DNA of 64,000 nt from Shewanella japonica (GTDB lineage Bacteria; Pseudomonadota; Gammaproteobacteria; Enterobacterales; Shewanellaceae). The notes beneath the pieces were generated by a model, which saw nothing but the letters and a program-made list of their open reading frames with translations, had not been told where the DNA came from and did no database searches. Made by a program: the position numbers and the translations under genes. Positions 9,058 to 20,060 of the stretch are shown one piece after another. The stretch lies in NCBI RefSeq assembly GCF_002075795.1, contig NZ_CP020472.1, forward strand, positions 1,967,001-2,031,000. Direction: 5' to 3'. Position 1 is the first letter of the stretch. Each line of letters begins with the position of its first letter.

Positions 9058-11721
9058 ATGGGTAAATCGCTAGTTATTGTCGAATCGCCGGCCAAAGCCA
9101 AGACTATTAATAAATACCTTGGTAAAGAATTTATCGTTAAATCGAGTGTAGGTCACATCCGTGATTTGCCTACATCATCATCGCCTGACAGCAAAGTGGC
9201 AACTAAAACGCCAGCTGAAGTCAGGAAAATGTCGCCTGAAGAAAAAGCCAAATATAAGCAGCAACGTGATAAACGTGCGCTAGTGGCTCGTATGGGGATT
9301 AACCCTGAAAAAGGCTGGGACGCCAAATATCAAATTTTGCCTGGCAAAGAAAAAGTCGTTAAAGAATTAAAAGCCCTTGCAGAAAAAGCTGACCATATCT
9401 ATCTCGCAACCGATTTGGATAGAGAGGGAGAGGCGATTGCATGGCACTTACAAGAAATCATTGGTGGCGATGAGTCTCGTTACCAACGTGTTGTTTTTAA
9501 CGAGATTACTAAATCAGCGATTCAAGATGCATTCAGTGAACCTTCTGCTCTTGACACCAATATGGTTAATGCCCAACAAGCACGTCGTTTCCTCGATCGT
9601 GTTGTAGGCTTTATGGTCTCCCCGCTACTTTGGAAAAAAGTGGCTCGTGGTTTGTCAGCTGGTCGGGTTCAATCGGTAGCTGTTCGATTAGTCGTTGAAC
9701 GTGAAGGCGAGATTAAAGCATTTGTTCCTGAAGAGTTTTGGGATGTACATGCGGATTTAGCGACATCTCAAGCTCAGAAGCTTAAAATGCAAGTGGCTAA
9801 ATTCCAGTCGGCCGCTTTTAGTCCAATCAATGAAGCGCAAGCGCAAGTTGCTTTGGATGCGCTAAAAGGTGCTAAGTTTGTTGTTACTGGTCGTGATGAC
9901 AAAGCCACGTCAAGCAAACCATCTGCGCCGTATATAACGTCGACATTACAGCAAGCCGCGAGTACTCGTCTTGGTTTTGGTGTTAAAAAGACCATGATGA
10001 TGGCACAGCGATTATATGAAGCTGGTCATATTACTTATATGCGTACCGACTCAACGAACTTGAGTAAAGAGGCGGTTGATGGTGTACGAGATATGATTGC
10101 CAATGATTACGGCAACAAGTATTTACCTGAACAACCTATTCGTTATGGTAGTAAAGAAGGCGCTCAAGAGGCGCATGAGGCTATCAGACCGTCTAATGTG
10201 ATAGTTCAGTCTGCATCCTTAACAGATATGGAAAGAGACGCTCAGCGTCTTTATGAGCTTATTTGGCGCCAATTTGTAGCATGTCAGATGACTCCAGCTA
10301 AATATGATGCAACTCGTTTAACGGTCACTGCGGGTGATTACGAGTTAAAAGCCAGTGGTCGTACATTGAGATTTGATGGTTGGACAAAAGTGCAACCGCC
10401 AATGGGTAAAAAGAACGAAGAAGATAATACGTTACCAGTAGTTGCTAAAGGGGATGTATTAGATCTTAAGGACTTATTACCTAAACAACACTTCACAAAG
10501 CCGCCTGCACGCTTTAGTGAAGCATCATTAGTAAAAGAACTTGAAAAACGTGGCATTGGTCGCCCATCGACTTATGCGACGATTATTTCTACCATTCAAG
10601 ATCGTGGTTACGTTAAAGTTGAAAACCGTCGCTTCTTTGCTGAAAAAATGGGTGAAATTGTTAGCGACCGTTTAGTCGAAAGCTTCAGTGACATCATGAA
10701 CTTTGATTTTACCGCCAGCATGGAGCAAACGCTCGATGATGTTGCCCAAGGTAAGTTAGAGTGGAAAAAAGTGCTTGATGGGTTTTATGCTGAATTAACT
10801 AAACAGCTTAAACAAGCTGAACTCGATCCTGAAGAAGGCGGTATGCGCCTTAATGAGATGGTACTTGCTGAAGATATTAAGTGTCCAACTTGTGGTCGCC
10901 CTATGGGAATTCGCACTGGTACAACAGGTGTATTCCTAGGTTGTTCAGGCTATGCTTTACCGCCAAAAGAGCGCTGTAAAACCACCATGAATTTAACACC
11001 TGGTGAAGAAGCCGTTAGCGATAATGAAGATGCTGAAACGGATGCATTACGCGCTAAACATCGCTGTGGTAAATGTGGCACAGCGATGGACAGCTATTTA
11101 ATTGACGAAGGCCGTAAATTGCATGTTTGTGGTAATAACCCAACGTGTGACGGTTATGAAATCGAAGCGGGACAGTTCAAAATTAAAGGCTATGAAGGGC
11201 CGATCATTGAGTGCGATAAGTGCGGCAATGATATGGAACTTAAAAACGGCCGATTTGGTAAGTATTTTGGTTGTACAAATACCGAGTGTAAGAATACCCG
11301 TAAACTGCTGAAAAGTGGTGAAGCGGCGCCACCAAAAGAAGACCCTATCTTCTTACCTGATTTAAAATGTACTAAATCAGATGCGCACTTTGTTTTACGT
11401 GATGGTGCTGCTGGTATTTTCCTTGCGGCAAGTACTTTCCCTAAATCTCGGGAAACACGTGCGCCATTAGTTGAAGAGTTGGTTCGCTATCGTGAACAAC
11501 TTTGGCCTAAATATCAGTTTTTGGCTGATGCGCCAGTCACTGATGATGACGGTAATAAAGCTGCCGTTAAGTTTAGCCGCAAAACGAAAGAGCAATACGT
11601 TGCTACTGAAGTGGATGGCAAAGCGACTGGGTGGACATCTAAGTTTATCGGTGGCAAGTGGGTGAGTGAATCTACCAAGAAAAAGCCAGCTAAAAAAGCA
11701 GTCAAGAAAAAAGCTTCATAG
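9058..11721 (+). CDS. topA: DNA topoisomerase I
   Basis: An 887-residue type IA topoisomerase that relaxes negative supercoils through a transient 5'-phosphotyrosine strand break. The Toprim domain is at the N-terminus ([25 protein letters not shown] with the metal-binding DxD). The active-site tyrosine is Y327 in [12 protein letters not shown], with R329 beside it; E. coli uses Y319. The C-terminal half carries several four-cysteine zinc ribbons ([25 protein letters not shown]) and ends in a lysine-rich tail ([14 protein letters not shown]). I chose the ATG at 9058, giving [13 protein letters not shown] as in relatives, over an in-frame start at 9010 that overlaps the predicted -10 box. It is monocistronic with its own promoter and terminator. 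Confidence 0.97.
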   Translation: MGKSLVIVESPAKAKTINKYLGKEFIVKSSVGHIRDLPTSSSPDSKVATKTPAEVRKMSPEEKAKYKQQRDKRALVARMGINPEKGWDAKYQILPGKEKVVKELKALAEKADHIYLATDLDREGEAIAWHLQEIIGGDESRYQRVVFNEITKSAIQDAFSEPSALDTNMVNAQQARRFLDRVVGFMVSPLLWKKVARGLSAGRVQSVAVRLVVEREGEIKAFVPEEFWDVHADLATSQAQKLKMQVAKFQSAAFSPINEAQAQVALDALKGAKFVVTGRDDKATSSKPSAPYITSTLQQAASTRLGFGVKKTMMMAQRLYEAGHITYMRTDSTNLSKEAVDGVRDMIANDYGNKYLPEQPIRYGSKEGAQEAHEAIRPSNVIVQSASLTDMERDAQRLYELIWRQFVACQMTPAKYDATRLTVTAGDYELKASGRTLRFDGWTKVQPPMGKKNEEDNTLPVVAKGDVLDLKDLLPKQHFTKPPARFSEASLVKELEKRGIGRPSTYATIISTIQDRGYVKVENRRFFAEKMGEIVSDRLVESFSDIMNFDFTASMEQTLDDVAQGKLEWKKVLDGFYAELTKQLKQAELDPEEGGMRLNEMVLAEDIKCPTCGRPMGIRTGTTGVFLGCSGYALPPKERCKTTMNLTPGEEAVSDNEDAETDALRAKHRCGKCGTAMDSYLIDEGRKLHVCGNNPTCDGYEIEAGQFKIKGYEGPIIECDKCGNDMELKNGRFGKYFGCTNTECKNTRKLLKSGEAAPPKEDPIFLPDLKCTKSDAHFVLRDGAAGIFLAASTFPKSRETRAPLVEELVRYREQLWPKYQFLADAPVTDDDGNKAAVKFSRKTKEQYVATEVDGKATGWTSKFIGGKWVSESTKKKPAKKAVKKKAS

Positions 11722-11768
11722 CTAAGCTAAGGCGTTAATCGCTAAGCTTGTTTCAATCGCTTTTATAT

Positions 11769-11796
11769 AAATGGAACCTTCGGGTTCCATTTTTTA
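11769..11796 (+). terminator. topA terminator
   Basis: AAATGGAACC-TTCG-GGTTCCATTTTTTA: a perfect stem closed by the stable TTCG tetraloop with a T-run, 48 bases after the topA stop. Confidence 0.9.
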
Positions 11797-12021
11797 TGTG
11801 AGCAGCAATCACAGCTTATGGTTAAATATAAAATGAATACCTTAGAACAAGGAGATTTGTTCCCGCTTAGGAGCATATTAAAGCCTTGAAAGTCAGTTAT
11901 TCCATCGTGTTTAAGTCAACTAGGTTAGTTTTAAATGAGGGGGGGAGGTAGACTTGGTAATAGGGTATGTTGTAAGTCACTTTATATTAAACTAGTGGTT
12001 TGCATTAATAACACGCAGATA
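11797..12021. other. Intergenic spacer downstream of topA
   Basis: About 225 bases between two terminators of convergent genes. No coding potential was seen. The only oddity is a purine run at about 11936-11949 with seven consecutive G (GAGGGGGGGAGG). Confidence 0.4.
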
Positions 12022-12045
12022 TAAAAAAGCCCCTGGCGAGGCTTT
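12022..12045 (-). terminator. Terminator of the hypothetical gene 12102-12887
   Basis: Minus-strand reading AAAGCCUC-GCCA-GGGGCUUU (one U-G pair) followed by a U6 run. It is 57 bases beyond the stop codon at 12102. Confidence 0.8.
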
Positions 12046-12101
12046 GAATAGGGGTGGCGGATTTATTATCTCACCAACTGCTTTGTTATCTCACCAACTA
12101 C

Positions 12102-12887
12102 TTACCATTTTTTCTTTGGCTGGAATAACATATCAATATCATCTTCGTCATTCTTAGGTGTATTAACCGTTTCTGGAGTGACTTGTTTTTGCTGCGAATT
12201 TATTTCTTCTAATAGCTCTTTTGCTTCATCCACTTTACGACTAATGAATGGGTCGTTTGGTGTTTTGGCTTTAATCGCTTGAAGGGTTGCCAGCGCTTTA
12301 GAAACCATTTGTTTTGAAGAGCCAAATTGCTTTAGCGAATTAGAAGCTCTTGCTCTTGATAGCATTGATTCGACATTAATGCGAAGCTGATAGCTGTCTA
12401 TTCGGTTCTCTGCATCAGTAAATACCTGAGGTTCAAGTTTACCTTTGTTATTTTCAGCTCTCACAATCGCTTTTAATTTTTTCAGCATCTGCACCAATTC
12501 TAAAATTTGTTTGTCATTATCAGGCAGACGGAAATTTTCAATTGCCAGCGCTTGAGAAGGGCTAGCACTTAATGTGGTTATTTGAGCTTGAATATCAGAT
12601 AGACGACGCTGATAGTCAAGTTGTTGCGGCTGATTTTCCAGATGTGTTAGCGAGACTTCTAAGGCTTCATTAATACGTTTATAGAGAACAAGGATTACAC
12701 TGCTAGGAAAAGAAGCGAGCCCAGTATTTGATAATACGGTTTCTGTTTCATCAATAATGGCACGTTGGCGTTTAAGCTCCATTCTTCGTTCAGCTTCAGC
12801 GCGTTCTTTTTGTTGCTGAATGACGCTAATCCCGATAATGAGGATAAATAGTGCGCCTAGAAGGATCAATACCAAAGTAAAGGTCAT
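12102..12887 (-). CDS. Conserved-type hypothetical protein with one N-terminal membrane anchor and coiled coils
   Basis: I do not recognise this 261-residue protein. Starting at the ATG at 12887 (GGAA six bases upstream) it opens with one membrane segment (TFTLVLILLGALFILIIG, about residues 2-20), then a highly charged heptad-like stretch (QQQKERAEAERRMELKRQ). A largely helical region rich in Q, L, K and E follows, and the tail is acidic (DEDDIDMLFQPKKKW). The topology suggests an inner-membrane anchor with a cytoplasmic helical domain. The region at about 185-235 (ARASNSLKQFGSSKQMVSKALATLQ) looks like a TPR-like helical pair, but that is weak. It is divergent from cysB and monocistronic. An in-frame start 45 bases upstream has no ribosome-binding site. 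Function unknown. Confidence 0.75.
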   Translation of the reverse strand: MTFTLVLILLGALFILIIGISVIQQQKERAEAERRMELKRQRAIIDETETVLSNTGLASFPSSVILVLYKRINEALEVSLTHLENQPQQLDYQRRLSDIQAQITTLSASPSQALAIENFRLPDNDKQILELVQMLKKLKAIVRAENNKGKLEPQVFTDAENRIDSYQLRINVESMLSRARASNSLKQFGSSKQMVSKALATLQAIKAKTPNDPFISRKVDEAKELLEEINSQQKQVTPETVNTPKNDEDDIDMLFQPKKKW

Positions 12888-13091
12888 ATGGTTTCCGTTC
12901 AATTGTGTGAAAGCAGAGTGGCTGGTTACCACTTTTATTTAATTAATTGATTATATCTTAGCGCATGTCATCGCTTGTGTCGTACAAAAAGTCATTCAAT
13001 CTGTTGATAATTGCGAGATGTGTCGACTCTGTGAGCAAGGGTAACATTACAGGCTGAGAACATGCAAAATTCTCAATCTCGTTATTACTAT
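12888..13091. other. Divergent intergenic region upstream of cysB
   Basis: Spacer of about 200 bases between the hypothetical gene and the cysB promoter. It contains a 6-base inverted repeat TGAGAA-N9-TTCTCA (13055-13075) just upstream of the cysB -35 box, a possible operator. Nothing else was seen. Confidence 0.35.
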
Positions 13092-13120
13092 TTGCATTAA
13101 TAAACCAGATGGACTATAAC
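13092..13120 (+). promoter_or_regulatory. cysB promoter
   Basis: TTGCAT (13092-13097), a 17-base spacer, then TATAAC (13115-13120). Predicted start of transcription is near 13127, about 63 bases before the cysB ATG. Confidence 0.55.
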
Positions 13121-13132
13121 ATTTAGCTATAA

Positions 13133-14164
<1,032 letters not shown>

Positions 14165-14171
14165 TGATATT

Positions 14172-14213
14172 TGCCATAAAAAAATCTCGCAATAGCGAGA
14201 TTTTTTTATGGCA
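14172..14213. terminator. Very strong bidirectional terminator between cysB and purN
   Basis: A perfect 19-bp stem with a 4-base loop (AATA). The core is ATCTCGC/GCGAGAT, flanked by A7 and T7 and extended by TGCCAT/ATGGCA. It lies between convergent genes and terminates both. Confidence 0.95.
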
Positions 14214-14232
14214 TCTTGATGCAAATACAGGG

Positions 14233-14877
14233 TTAATCAGGCGCGTATCCATGAAGGCCAATTTTCTCACCATCAAGGAAAGCGCAGTTATCATGCATTA
14301 TTAACCGCTTTAAGCTAAACCATTTAACGACTAACGGATAAATGGCATGTTCTTGTTCATGTACTCGACTAGATAATGTTTCAACAGTATCTTCATCATA
14401 TACAGGTACCTTAGCTTGTAATATCACAGGGCCAGCATCAAGTTCTGGTATCACAAAGTGAACACTCGCGCCGTGCTCAGTATCTTTCGCATCAATCGCT
14501 CTTTGATGCGTATGTAAACCAGCATATTTAGGCAATAATGAAGGATGGGTATTAATCATTTTACCTAAATACTGGCTAACAAACTCATCTGATAAGATCC
14601 GCATGAAACCAGCAAGTACAATTAAGTCAGGCTGATAACGCTCAATAACAGTTTGTAAGCGCAAGTCATATTGCTGACGCGATTCATCTTTACGGGCTAT
14701 AACGCAACTAGTATCAATTTCACTATGGTGAGCTCGAACTAAACCGTAAGCATCGGCTTTATTACTAATAACACCGACGACTTCAGCATTGACGTTATCA
14801 TCACAACCATCAATGATGGCTTGTAAGTTACTTCCATTGCCTGAAATAAGAACAAGAACGCGACAGCATTCAGACAT
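14233..14877 (-). CDS. purN: Phosphoribosylglycinamide formyltransferase 1
   Basis: A 214-residue enzyme of purine synthesis that transfers the formyl group of 10-formyl-THF to GAR, giving FGAR. The N-terminal glycine loop LISGNGSNLQAIID binds the phosphate of GAR. The catalytic Asn-His-Asp set lies in INTHPSLLPKYAGLHTHQRA and HFVIPELDAGPVI, all intact. Its ATG follows the purM stop codon without a single spacer base, so the two are translated as a coupled operon (purM-purN). Length and motifs are standard. Confidence 0.96.
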   Translation of the reverse strand: MSECCRVLVLISGNGSNLQAIIDGCDDNVNAEVVGVISNKADAYGLVRAHHSEIDTSCVIARKDESRQQYDLRLQTVIERYQPDLIVLAGFMRILSDEFVSQYLGKMINTHPSLLPKYAGLHTHQRAIDAKDTEHGASVHFVIPELDAGPVILQAKVPVYDEDTVETLSSRVHEQEHAIYPLVVKWFSLKRLIMHDNCAFLDGEKIGLHGYAPD

Positions 14878-15915
14878 TTAATTAATCTCCACTTGCTCTT
14901 CGTCACCTTGACGATTAGCAATTTCACCGATTAACCAAGCATTTTCACCTTCAGCTTTAAGTAACGCTAAAGCTGATTCAACTTTTTCTGCAGGAAGAGC
15001 GATAATCATACCCACACCACAGTTAAAGGTACGGTACATTTCAAATTGTTCAATGTTGCCGTTTTCCATTAACCAGTCAAAAACGACAGGCCATTGCCAT
15101 GAGTCACCTTTAACGACGGCTTTGCAGTCATCTGGCAATACGCGTGGGATATTTTCCCAGAAACCACCACCAGTAATGTGTGCCATTGCATGAACTTCAG
15201 TTTGCTCAAGCAATTTCAGTAATGGCTTAACATAGATTTTAGTTGGTTCTAATAAGTGCTCGATAAGTGGCTTACCGGCTAGATCTTGCTGCGGATCGGC
15301 TTTGCTCACTTCTAATACTTTACGTATTAACGAGTAGCCATTTGAATGAGGCCCTGTTGAACCTAGTGCAATAAGTGCATCGCCAGATTGTACTTTTGTA
15401 CCATCGATGATTGCTTCTTTTTCAGCAACACCAACACAAAAACCTGCTAAGTCGTAGTCTTCGCCTTCGTACATGCCTGGCATTTCAGCCGTTTCACCAC
15501 CAATTAACGCACAACCAGATTGATGACAACCTTCAGCAATACCATTGACAACAGAAGTCGCTGTTTCAACGTCGAGCTTACCTGTAGCGTAGTAATCGAG
15601 GAAGAATAAAGGCTCTGCACCAGATACGATTAAATCATTGACACACATAGCAACTAAATCAACACCAACAGTGTCATGCTTTTTATAATCAATAGCTAAA
15701 CGTAATTTAGTACCAACACCATCAGTGCCGGAAACCAGTACAGGGTGCTTGTATTTAGTCGGTAGTTCGCATAATGCGCCAAAACCGCCTAAATTGCCCA
15801 TGACTTCAGGACGATGAGTGCGTTTAACCGCAGTTTTAATGTTGTCTACTAATGCATTACCAGCATCGGTATCAACGCCAGCGTCTTTGTAACTAAGTGG
15901 TGTAGGAGTGCTCAC
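14878..15915 (-). CDS. purM: Phosphoribosylaminoimidazole synthetase (AIR synthase)
   Basis: A 345-residue enzyme converting FGAM to AIR with ATP in purine synthesis. From the GTG at 15915 it reads [20 protein letters not shown] and has exactly the length of E. coli PurM. An AGAGG stands seven bases before this GTG, while the longer in-frame reading to 15999 adds 28 residues with no family counterpart. Motifs visible: [14 protein letters not shown] (ATP-binding strand), [20 protein letters not shown] and [15 protein letters not shown]. It is the first gene of purMN and is divergent from upp, the same pairing as in E. coli, linking purine synthesis to pyrimidine salvage. Confidence 0.96.
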   Translation of the reverse strand: MSTPTPLSYKDAGVDTDAGNALVDNIKTAVKRTHRPEVMGNLGGFGALCELPTKYKHPVLVSGTDGVGTKLRLAIDYKKHDTVGVDLVAMCVNDLIVSGAEPLFFLDYYATGKLDVETATSVVNGIAEGCHQSGCALIGGETAEMPGMYEGEDYDLAGFCVGVAEKEAIIDGTKVQSGDALIALGSTGPHSNGYSLIRKVLEVSKADPQQDLAGKPLIEHLLEPTKIYVKPLLKLLEQTEVHAMAHITGGGFWENIPRVLPDDCKAVVKGDSWQWPVVFDWLMENGNIEQFEMYRTFNCGVGMIIALPAEKVESALALLKAEGENAWLIGEIANRQGDEEQVEIN

Positions 15916-16047
15916 GGAGGATCCTCTAGGGTACATCGTTTTATGGGATTTTATGCGGCGGTATTCTATCAGCTTGTGAATGCCGTCGAAAGTCATCATT
16001 TGGATTTATACGTTTATGAAAACAGTTTTCTGTAATGGTTTTAGTTG

Positions 16048-16067
16048 GTTAGCGTGAGATTGTTTGC
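16048..16067. promoter_or_regulatory. Possible PurR-like operator between purM and upp
   Basis: On the minus strand a stretch with core TTGCAAACAATC resembles the left half (nGCAAnC) of the PurR box, but the central CG and most of the right half are missing. The position between divergent purM and upp fits. The match is weak, and this is an inference only. Confidence 0.25.
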
Positions 16068-16155
16068 AATTATGAAACTTTATGTTTTATATCGAGGATA
16101 AATAAACTAAGATTTGAACAATTTGCAAAAAATATCTCATCACTAGGAGTGCAAA

Positions 16156-16782
16156 ATGAAAGTCGTTGAAGTAAAACATCCGTTAATTCGTCACAAAGTG
16201 GGTTTAATGCGCGAAGCTGACATTAGTACTAAACGTTTTCGTGAACTGGCAACGGAAGTGGGTAGTTTATTAACTTACGAAGCTACTGCGGATTTTGAAA
16301 CTGAAACAGTTACGATTAATGGTTGGAATGGCCCTGTTGAGATAGAACAAATTAAAGGTAAAAAGGTCACGGTTGTGCCAATTCTAAGAGCTGGACTTGG
16401 CATGATGGACGGCGTGCTAGAGCATATGCCCAGTGCCAAAATCTCTGTGGTAGGGATTTACCGCGATGAAGAGACGTTAGAGCCGGTTCCTTACTTTGAT
16501 AAACTTGTTAGTAATGTAGATGAGCGTGTTGCGATTGTTGTTGACCCGATGCTTGCAACAGGCGGCTCGATGATTGCGACTATCGATTTACTTAAGAAAC
16601 GTGGTTGTGTTTCGATTAAAGCACTTGTATTGGTTGCTGCGCCAGAAGGGATTAAAGCATTAGAAGCTGCGCATCCAGATATTGAGTTATTTACTGCATC
16701 TATTGATGATTGTTTGAATGAACAAGGTTACATTTTACCTGGTTTAGGTGATGCTGGAGATAAGATTTTCGGTACTAAATAA
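16156..16782 (+). CDS. upp: Uracil phosphoribosyltransferase
   Basis: A 208-residue cytoplasmic salvage enzyme: uracil + PRPP gives UMP + pyrophosphate. Typical motifs are [18 protein letters not shown] at the N-terminus, the PRPP loop [12 protein letters not shown] and the C-terminal uracil-binding segment [18 protein letters not shown]. Length is identical to E. coli Upp. The ribosome-binding site AGGAG is eight bases before the ATG. It is divergent from purMN and convergent with the antiporter gene, with a shared terminator between. Confidence 0.97.
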   Translation: MKVVEVKHPLIRHKVGLMREADISTKRFRELATEVGSLLTYEATADFETETVTINGWNGPVEIEQIKGKKVTVVPILRAGLGMMDGVLEHMPSAKISVVGIYRDEETLEPVPYFDKLVSNVDERVAIVVDPMLATGGSMIATIDLLKKRGCVSIKALVLVAAPEGIKALEAAHPDIELFTASIDDCLNEQGYILPGLGDAGDKIFGTK

Positions 16783-16806
16783 TCAAAGAGTCATTTGATG
16801 TGTTGT

Positions 16807-16834
16807 AAAAAGGGAGCCATTGGCTCCCTTTTTT
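16807..16834. terminator. Bidirectional terminator between upp and the antiporter gene
   Basis: AAAAAGGGAGCCA-TTGGCTCCCTTTTTT: a perfect stem with A- and T-runs on either side, between convergent genes. Confidence 0.9.
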
Positions 16835-16852
16835 GTATTTATATTTTATCTA

Positions 16853-18172
16853 CTACAATACCATTGCAGCAATCCAGCCAAAGGCGATCAAGGGAATGTT
16901 GTAGTGAATAAACGTCGGAATAACACTGTCACGGATATGATCGTGCTGACCATCAGCATTCAGACCAGCGGTAGGGCCTAATGTAGAGTCTGAAGCTGGT
17001 GAGCCCGCATCGCCCAATGCGGCAGCTGTGCCTACAAGTGCAATAGTTGCAGCTACAGAAAATCCAAATGTTAATGCTAGTGGCACATAAATCGTGGCGA
17101 TGATAGGGATGGTTGAGAATGAAGAACCAATACCCATAGTAATTAACAAGCCTACTATTAACATCAATAATGCAGCTAATGCTTTATTATCTCCAATAAT
17201 GTCACCAAGCGAAGCAACAAGAGTGCTCACTTCACCCGTTGATTTTACGACTGCAGCAAAGCCTGCAGCTGCAATCATAATAAAACCAATGTTGGCCATC
17301 ATTAGCACACCTTGATTAAACATGTCTTGTCTAACGTCAGGTTTGATAATTCCAGAGAAACGGAAAATGATAAAACCTGTTAAGGCACCGAAAATCATTG
17401 AGTCAGTTTGGAGTTGCACCACCAGTGTTGCAACTATCGCTACTAACGATATTAAAATGGTTTTCTTATTAATACTGATGTCTTCTTGCTCAACAGTAAT
17501 ATCTTTTGCTTCGTATATTCTTGGTTTTCGATAAGTGATGAATACCGCAGTCAATAAACCAGCAATCATTCCGAGTGCCGGTAGTAGCATAGCTGCAGGG
17601 ATCTGTTCTTTTACGGCTTCTAGGCCATTATTGTTTAAATTGGCTAATAGTATGTCATTTAAAAATATGCCACCAAAACCAATTGGTAGAATCATATAAG
17701 TCGTCACTAAACCAAATGTGATAATACAAGCGACAAGGCGTCTATCAATTTGCAGTTTACTAAGCACATGAAGTAGCGGCGGGATAAGGATCGGGATAAA
17801 GGCAATATGAATCGGCAAAATATTTTGCGAGCTAATCGCCATTAATAAAATTGAGGCAAGTAACAACCAACGAACGACCAAAGTATTGGTGCTGCTAGGC
17901 TCTTTACCTACTTTTTTAATAATATTATGCGAAATAAGGGTCGTTAAACCAGAATGCGATAACGCGGCAGCAAAAGCCCCTAGCAAAGCATAACTCAAGG
18001 CGATTTGCGCTCCGCCTCCCAAGCCATCATTAAAGGCTCCTATTGTTTGGTGAATATCAAGTCCACCAACTAAACCCGCTACCAAGGCGCTAACCGTTAG
18101 TGCAATAACAACATTCACACGCATGAGACTTAATGCAAGCATTAAGGTGACAGCAATTACGACTGCATTCAT
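16853..18172 (-). CDS. NhaC-superfamily Na+/H+ antiporter-like membrane transporter
   Basis: A 439-residue polytopic inner-membrane protein with about eleven hydrophobic segments. The N-terminal part ([20 protein letters not shown]) and the segments with [24 protein letters not shown] and [19 protein letters not shown] sequences match the Na_H_antiporter (NhaC superfamily, YuiF-like) group. Members are annotated either as sodium/proton antiporters or as amino acid transporters, and substrate cannot be decided here. The conserved polar stretch [14 protein letters not shown] near residue 390 is the family fingerprint. It is a single gene convergent with upp, with more than 400 bases of upstream region shared with the peroxiredoxin gene. 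Confidence 0.8.
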   Translation of the reverse strand: MNAVVIAVTLMLALSLMRVNVVIALTVSALVAGLVGGLDIHQTIGAFNDGLGGGAQIALSYALLGAFAAALSHSGLTTLISHNIIKKVGKEPSSTNTLVVRWLLLASILLMAISSQNILPIHIAFIPILIPPLLHVLSKLQIDRRLVACIITFGLVTTYMILPIGFGGIFLNDILLANLNNNGLEAVKEQIPAAMLLPALGMIAGLLTAVFITYRKPRIYEAKDITVEQEDISINKKTILISLVAIVATLVVQLQTDSMIFGALTGFIIFRFSGIIKPDVRQDMFNQGVLMMANIGFIMIAAAGFAAVVKSTGEVSTLVASLGDIIGDNKALAALLMLIVGLLITMGIGSSFSTIPIIATIYVPLALTFGFSVAATIALVGTAAALGDAGSPASDSTLGPTAGLNADGQHDHIRDSVIPTFIHYNIPLIAFGWIAAMVL

Positions 18173-18581
18173 ATTTAAGTTTTCTTATTTAATTTTTATT
18201 TAGATAGACATAGTGCAATCATTCTTGTCTGTATAAAACCTCATGTCCAGTTTATCTCGGTTGAGTTTACGAAAACTGAATGCTTGTAAGTAGGGTTTAT
18301 CATTGATGTAACAAGGCGTGTAAGGATGTTGAAATTTTTTTTAGGAATAAAAAAGGATTGATATGGAGTATTTTTCATCAAGTAAACCATATTTCATCTT
18401 AAAAGGCTTATGTCTTTATTCAATTAGCGGTAAGGTATAGCGCAATTATCCTACATTCGTCGTGTTAATCGTTAACACGTATGTGAGCTATCTCGCATAT
18501 TGTATTTGTTTGGGTATAATGCTTATCAGTTTTAAACAGGTATTGTGTTAATTTTTTTCAATCCATAGATGGAGATTTAAA
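18173..18581. other. Divergent regulatory region between antiporter and peroxiredoxin genes
   Basis: A 409-base AT-rich spacer with no coding potential. It holds a 19-base perfect inverted repeat (18461-18479) and a TATAAT hexamer (18515-18520), both reported separately. No other structure was seen in 18181-18450. Confidence 0.5.
18461..18479. promoter_or_regulatory. 19-base palindromic operator candidate upstream of the peroxiredoxin gene
   Basis: CGTGTTAA-TCG-TTAACACG, a perfect 8-bp inverted repeat with a 3-base centre. It ends 36 bases before a TATAAT (18515-18520), the position of an activator or repressor site next to the -35 region. It does not match the OxyR spacing pattern. The regulator is unknown. 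Confidence 0.45.
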
Positions 18582-19187
18582 ATGAGCGTATTAGTAGGCC
18601 GTCCGGCCCCAGATTTTACTGCCGCAGCGGTTCTTGGTACTGGTGAAATCGTTGATAGTTTCAATCTATCTACCGCGATTAAAGGTAAGCCAGCAGTTGT
18701 TTTCTTTTACCCGCTAGACTTCACTTTTGTTTGTCCTTCAGAGCTGATTGCTTTTGATCACCGCATTGAAGAGTTCACTAAACGTGGTGTTGAAGTTATC
18801 GGTGTTTCAATCGATTCTCAATTCTCTCATCACGCTTGGAGAAAAACTGCCGTTGAAAAAGGCGGTATCGGTGAAGTTAACTACACATTAGTAGCTGACG
18901 TAAAGCATGAAATCTGTAAAGCATATGACGTTGAGCATCCAGAAGCTGGTGTTGCTTTCCGTGCATCATTCCTAATTGACAAAGAAGGTCAAGTTCGTCA
19001 CCAAGTGGTTAACGACTTACCACTAGGTCGTAATGTTGATGAAATGCTACGTATGATTGACGCATTACAATTCCACGAAGAGCACGGTGAAGTATGTCCT
19101 GCTGGTTGGGAAAAAGGCGACAAAGGCATGACTGCAACAACTGAAGGTGTTGCTTCTTACCTAAAAGATAACTCTGACAAGCTTTAA
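18582..19187 (+). CDS. 2-Cys peroxiredoxin (AhpC/TSA family)
   Basis: A 201-residue thiol peroxidase of the typical 2-Cys Prx1/AhpC group, which reduces H2O2, organic peroxides and peroxynitrite. The peroxidatic cysteine is C51 in FYPLDFTFVCPSE. The resolving cysteine is C172 in GEVCPAGWEKG, which forms the intersubunit disulfide. The GGIG and C-terminal YL motifs associated with peroxide sensitivity are visible (KGGIGEVNY; SYLKDN). No AhpF-like reductase is adjacent, so thioredoxin is the likely reductant (inference). GGAG precedes the ATG. Synonymous codon choice looks optimised (many GGT, GAA, GTT), suggesting high expression. Confidence 0.93.
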   Translation: MSVLVGRPAPDFTAAAVLGTGEIVDSFNLSTAIKGKPAVVFFYPLDFTFVCPSELIAFDHRIEEFTKRGVEVIGVSIDSQFSHHAWRKTAVEKGGIGEVNYTLVADVKHEICKAYDVEHPEAGVAFRASFLIDKEGQVRHQVVNDLPLGRNVDEMLRMIDALQFHEEHGEVCPAGWEKGDKGMTATTEGVASYLKDNSDKL

Positions 19188-19204
19188 TATTGGTTTGTTA
19201 GATA

Positions 19205-19232
19205 TAAAAAAGCTGCCTCGGCAGCTTTTTTT
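19205..19232. terminator. Bidirectional terminator between peroxiredoxin gene and rnt
   Basis: AAAAAAGCTGC-CTCG-GCAGCTTTTTTT: a perfect stem with A- and T-runs between convergent genes. Confidence 0.9.
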
Positions 19233-19243
19233 ATTTATATGAA

Positions 19244-19921
19244 TCAGCTTTCTGATGTTTCTTTAATTGATTCATCTTCGTGCTCTTCGCTTACCATTGG
19301 CCAGCCGCCTAAAGTCTTCCATTTATTGACGATGTAGCAAAATAATTCAGCAGTACGCTCTGTATCGTACAAGGCTGAATGAGCCTCTTTATTGTCAAAT
19401 TCAATTCCTGCCATTTTACAGGCCTTTGCCAACACTGTATGACCAATTGCAAGTCCAGCAAGCGTGGCGGTATCGAAAGTCGCAAACGGGTGGAAAGGTG
19501 AGCGTTTTAAATCGTTTCGTTCTATGGCTTTATTAACAAAGCCAATATCAAATGCAGCATTATGGGCCACAATAATACAGCGATGACAATCAGCGGCTTT
19601 CTGCGCTTTTTTGACATGCTTAAATATTTCTAGAAAAGCTTGCTTCTCTTCAACGGCCCCACGTAATGGATTTGTTGGATCAATGCCATTAAAAGCAAGT
19701 GCTTCGGGTTCTAGGTTAGCGCCTTCAAATGGTTCAATATGAAAGTGAAGTGTTTTATCTAGTTCGATAAAACCATCATCATTCATTTTAAGGGTGGTAA
19801 CCGCTATTTCTAGCAACGCATCAGTGGCGGCATTAAATCCAGCTGTTTCAACATCAATAACAACAGGGAAGTAGCCTCTAAAACGGTGTTTGAATTTATT
19901 TGCGTCGCAGATATCGCTCAT
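19244..19921 (-). CDS. rnt: Ribonuclease T
   Basis: A 225-residue DEDDh 3'-5' exoribonuclease that trims the CCA end of tRNAs during turnover and matures the 3' ends of stable RNAs such as 5S and 23S rRNA. Catalytic residues are visible: D23 and E25 in [10 protein letters not shown] (same numbers as E. coli), the HNAAFDIGF motif, and the Exo III histidine and aspartate in [15 protein letters not shown]. RNase T lengths are usually about 215-225. The gene is divergent from motY, an arrangement also known in Vibrio and other Shewanella. Confidence 0.95.
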   Translation of the reverse strand: MSDICDANKFKHRFRGYFPVVIDVETAGFNAATDALLEIAVTTLKMNDDGFIELDKTLHFHIEPFEGANLEPEALAFNGIDPTNPLRGAVEEKQAFLEIFKHVKKAQKAADCHRCIIVAHNAAFDIGFVNKAIERNDLKRSPFHPFATFDTATLAGLAIGHTVLAKACKMAGIEFDNKEAHSALYDTERTAELFCYIVNKWKTLGGWPMVSEEHEDESIKETSES

Positions 19922-20060
19922 TAAAAACCTCTTTCTTTAATATGGTGGCTATTATGCTAAAAGAGAGAGCCAGTGTCATGTGTGAATGAGTAAATTCTAC
20001 GCTAAAGAAACATAAAACGATGCCGATAGAGTATTGTGACTAGCAAACAGGGTGTTTTTT

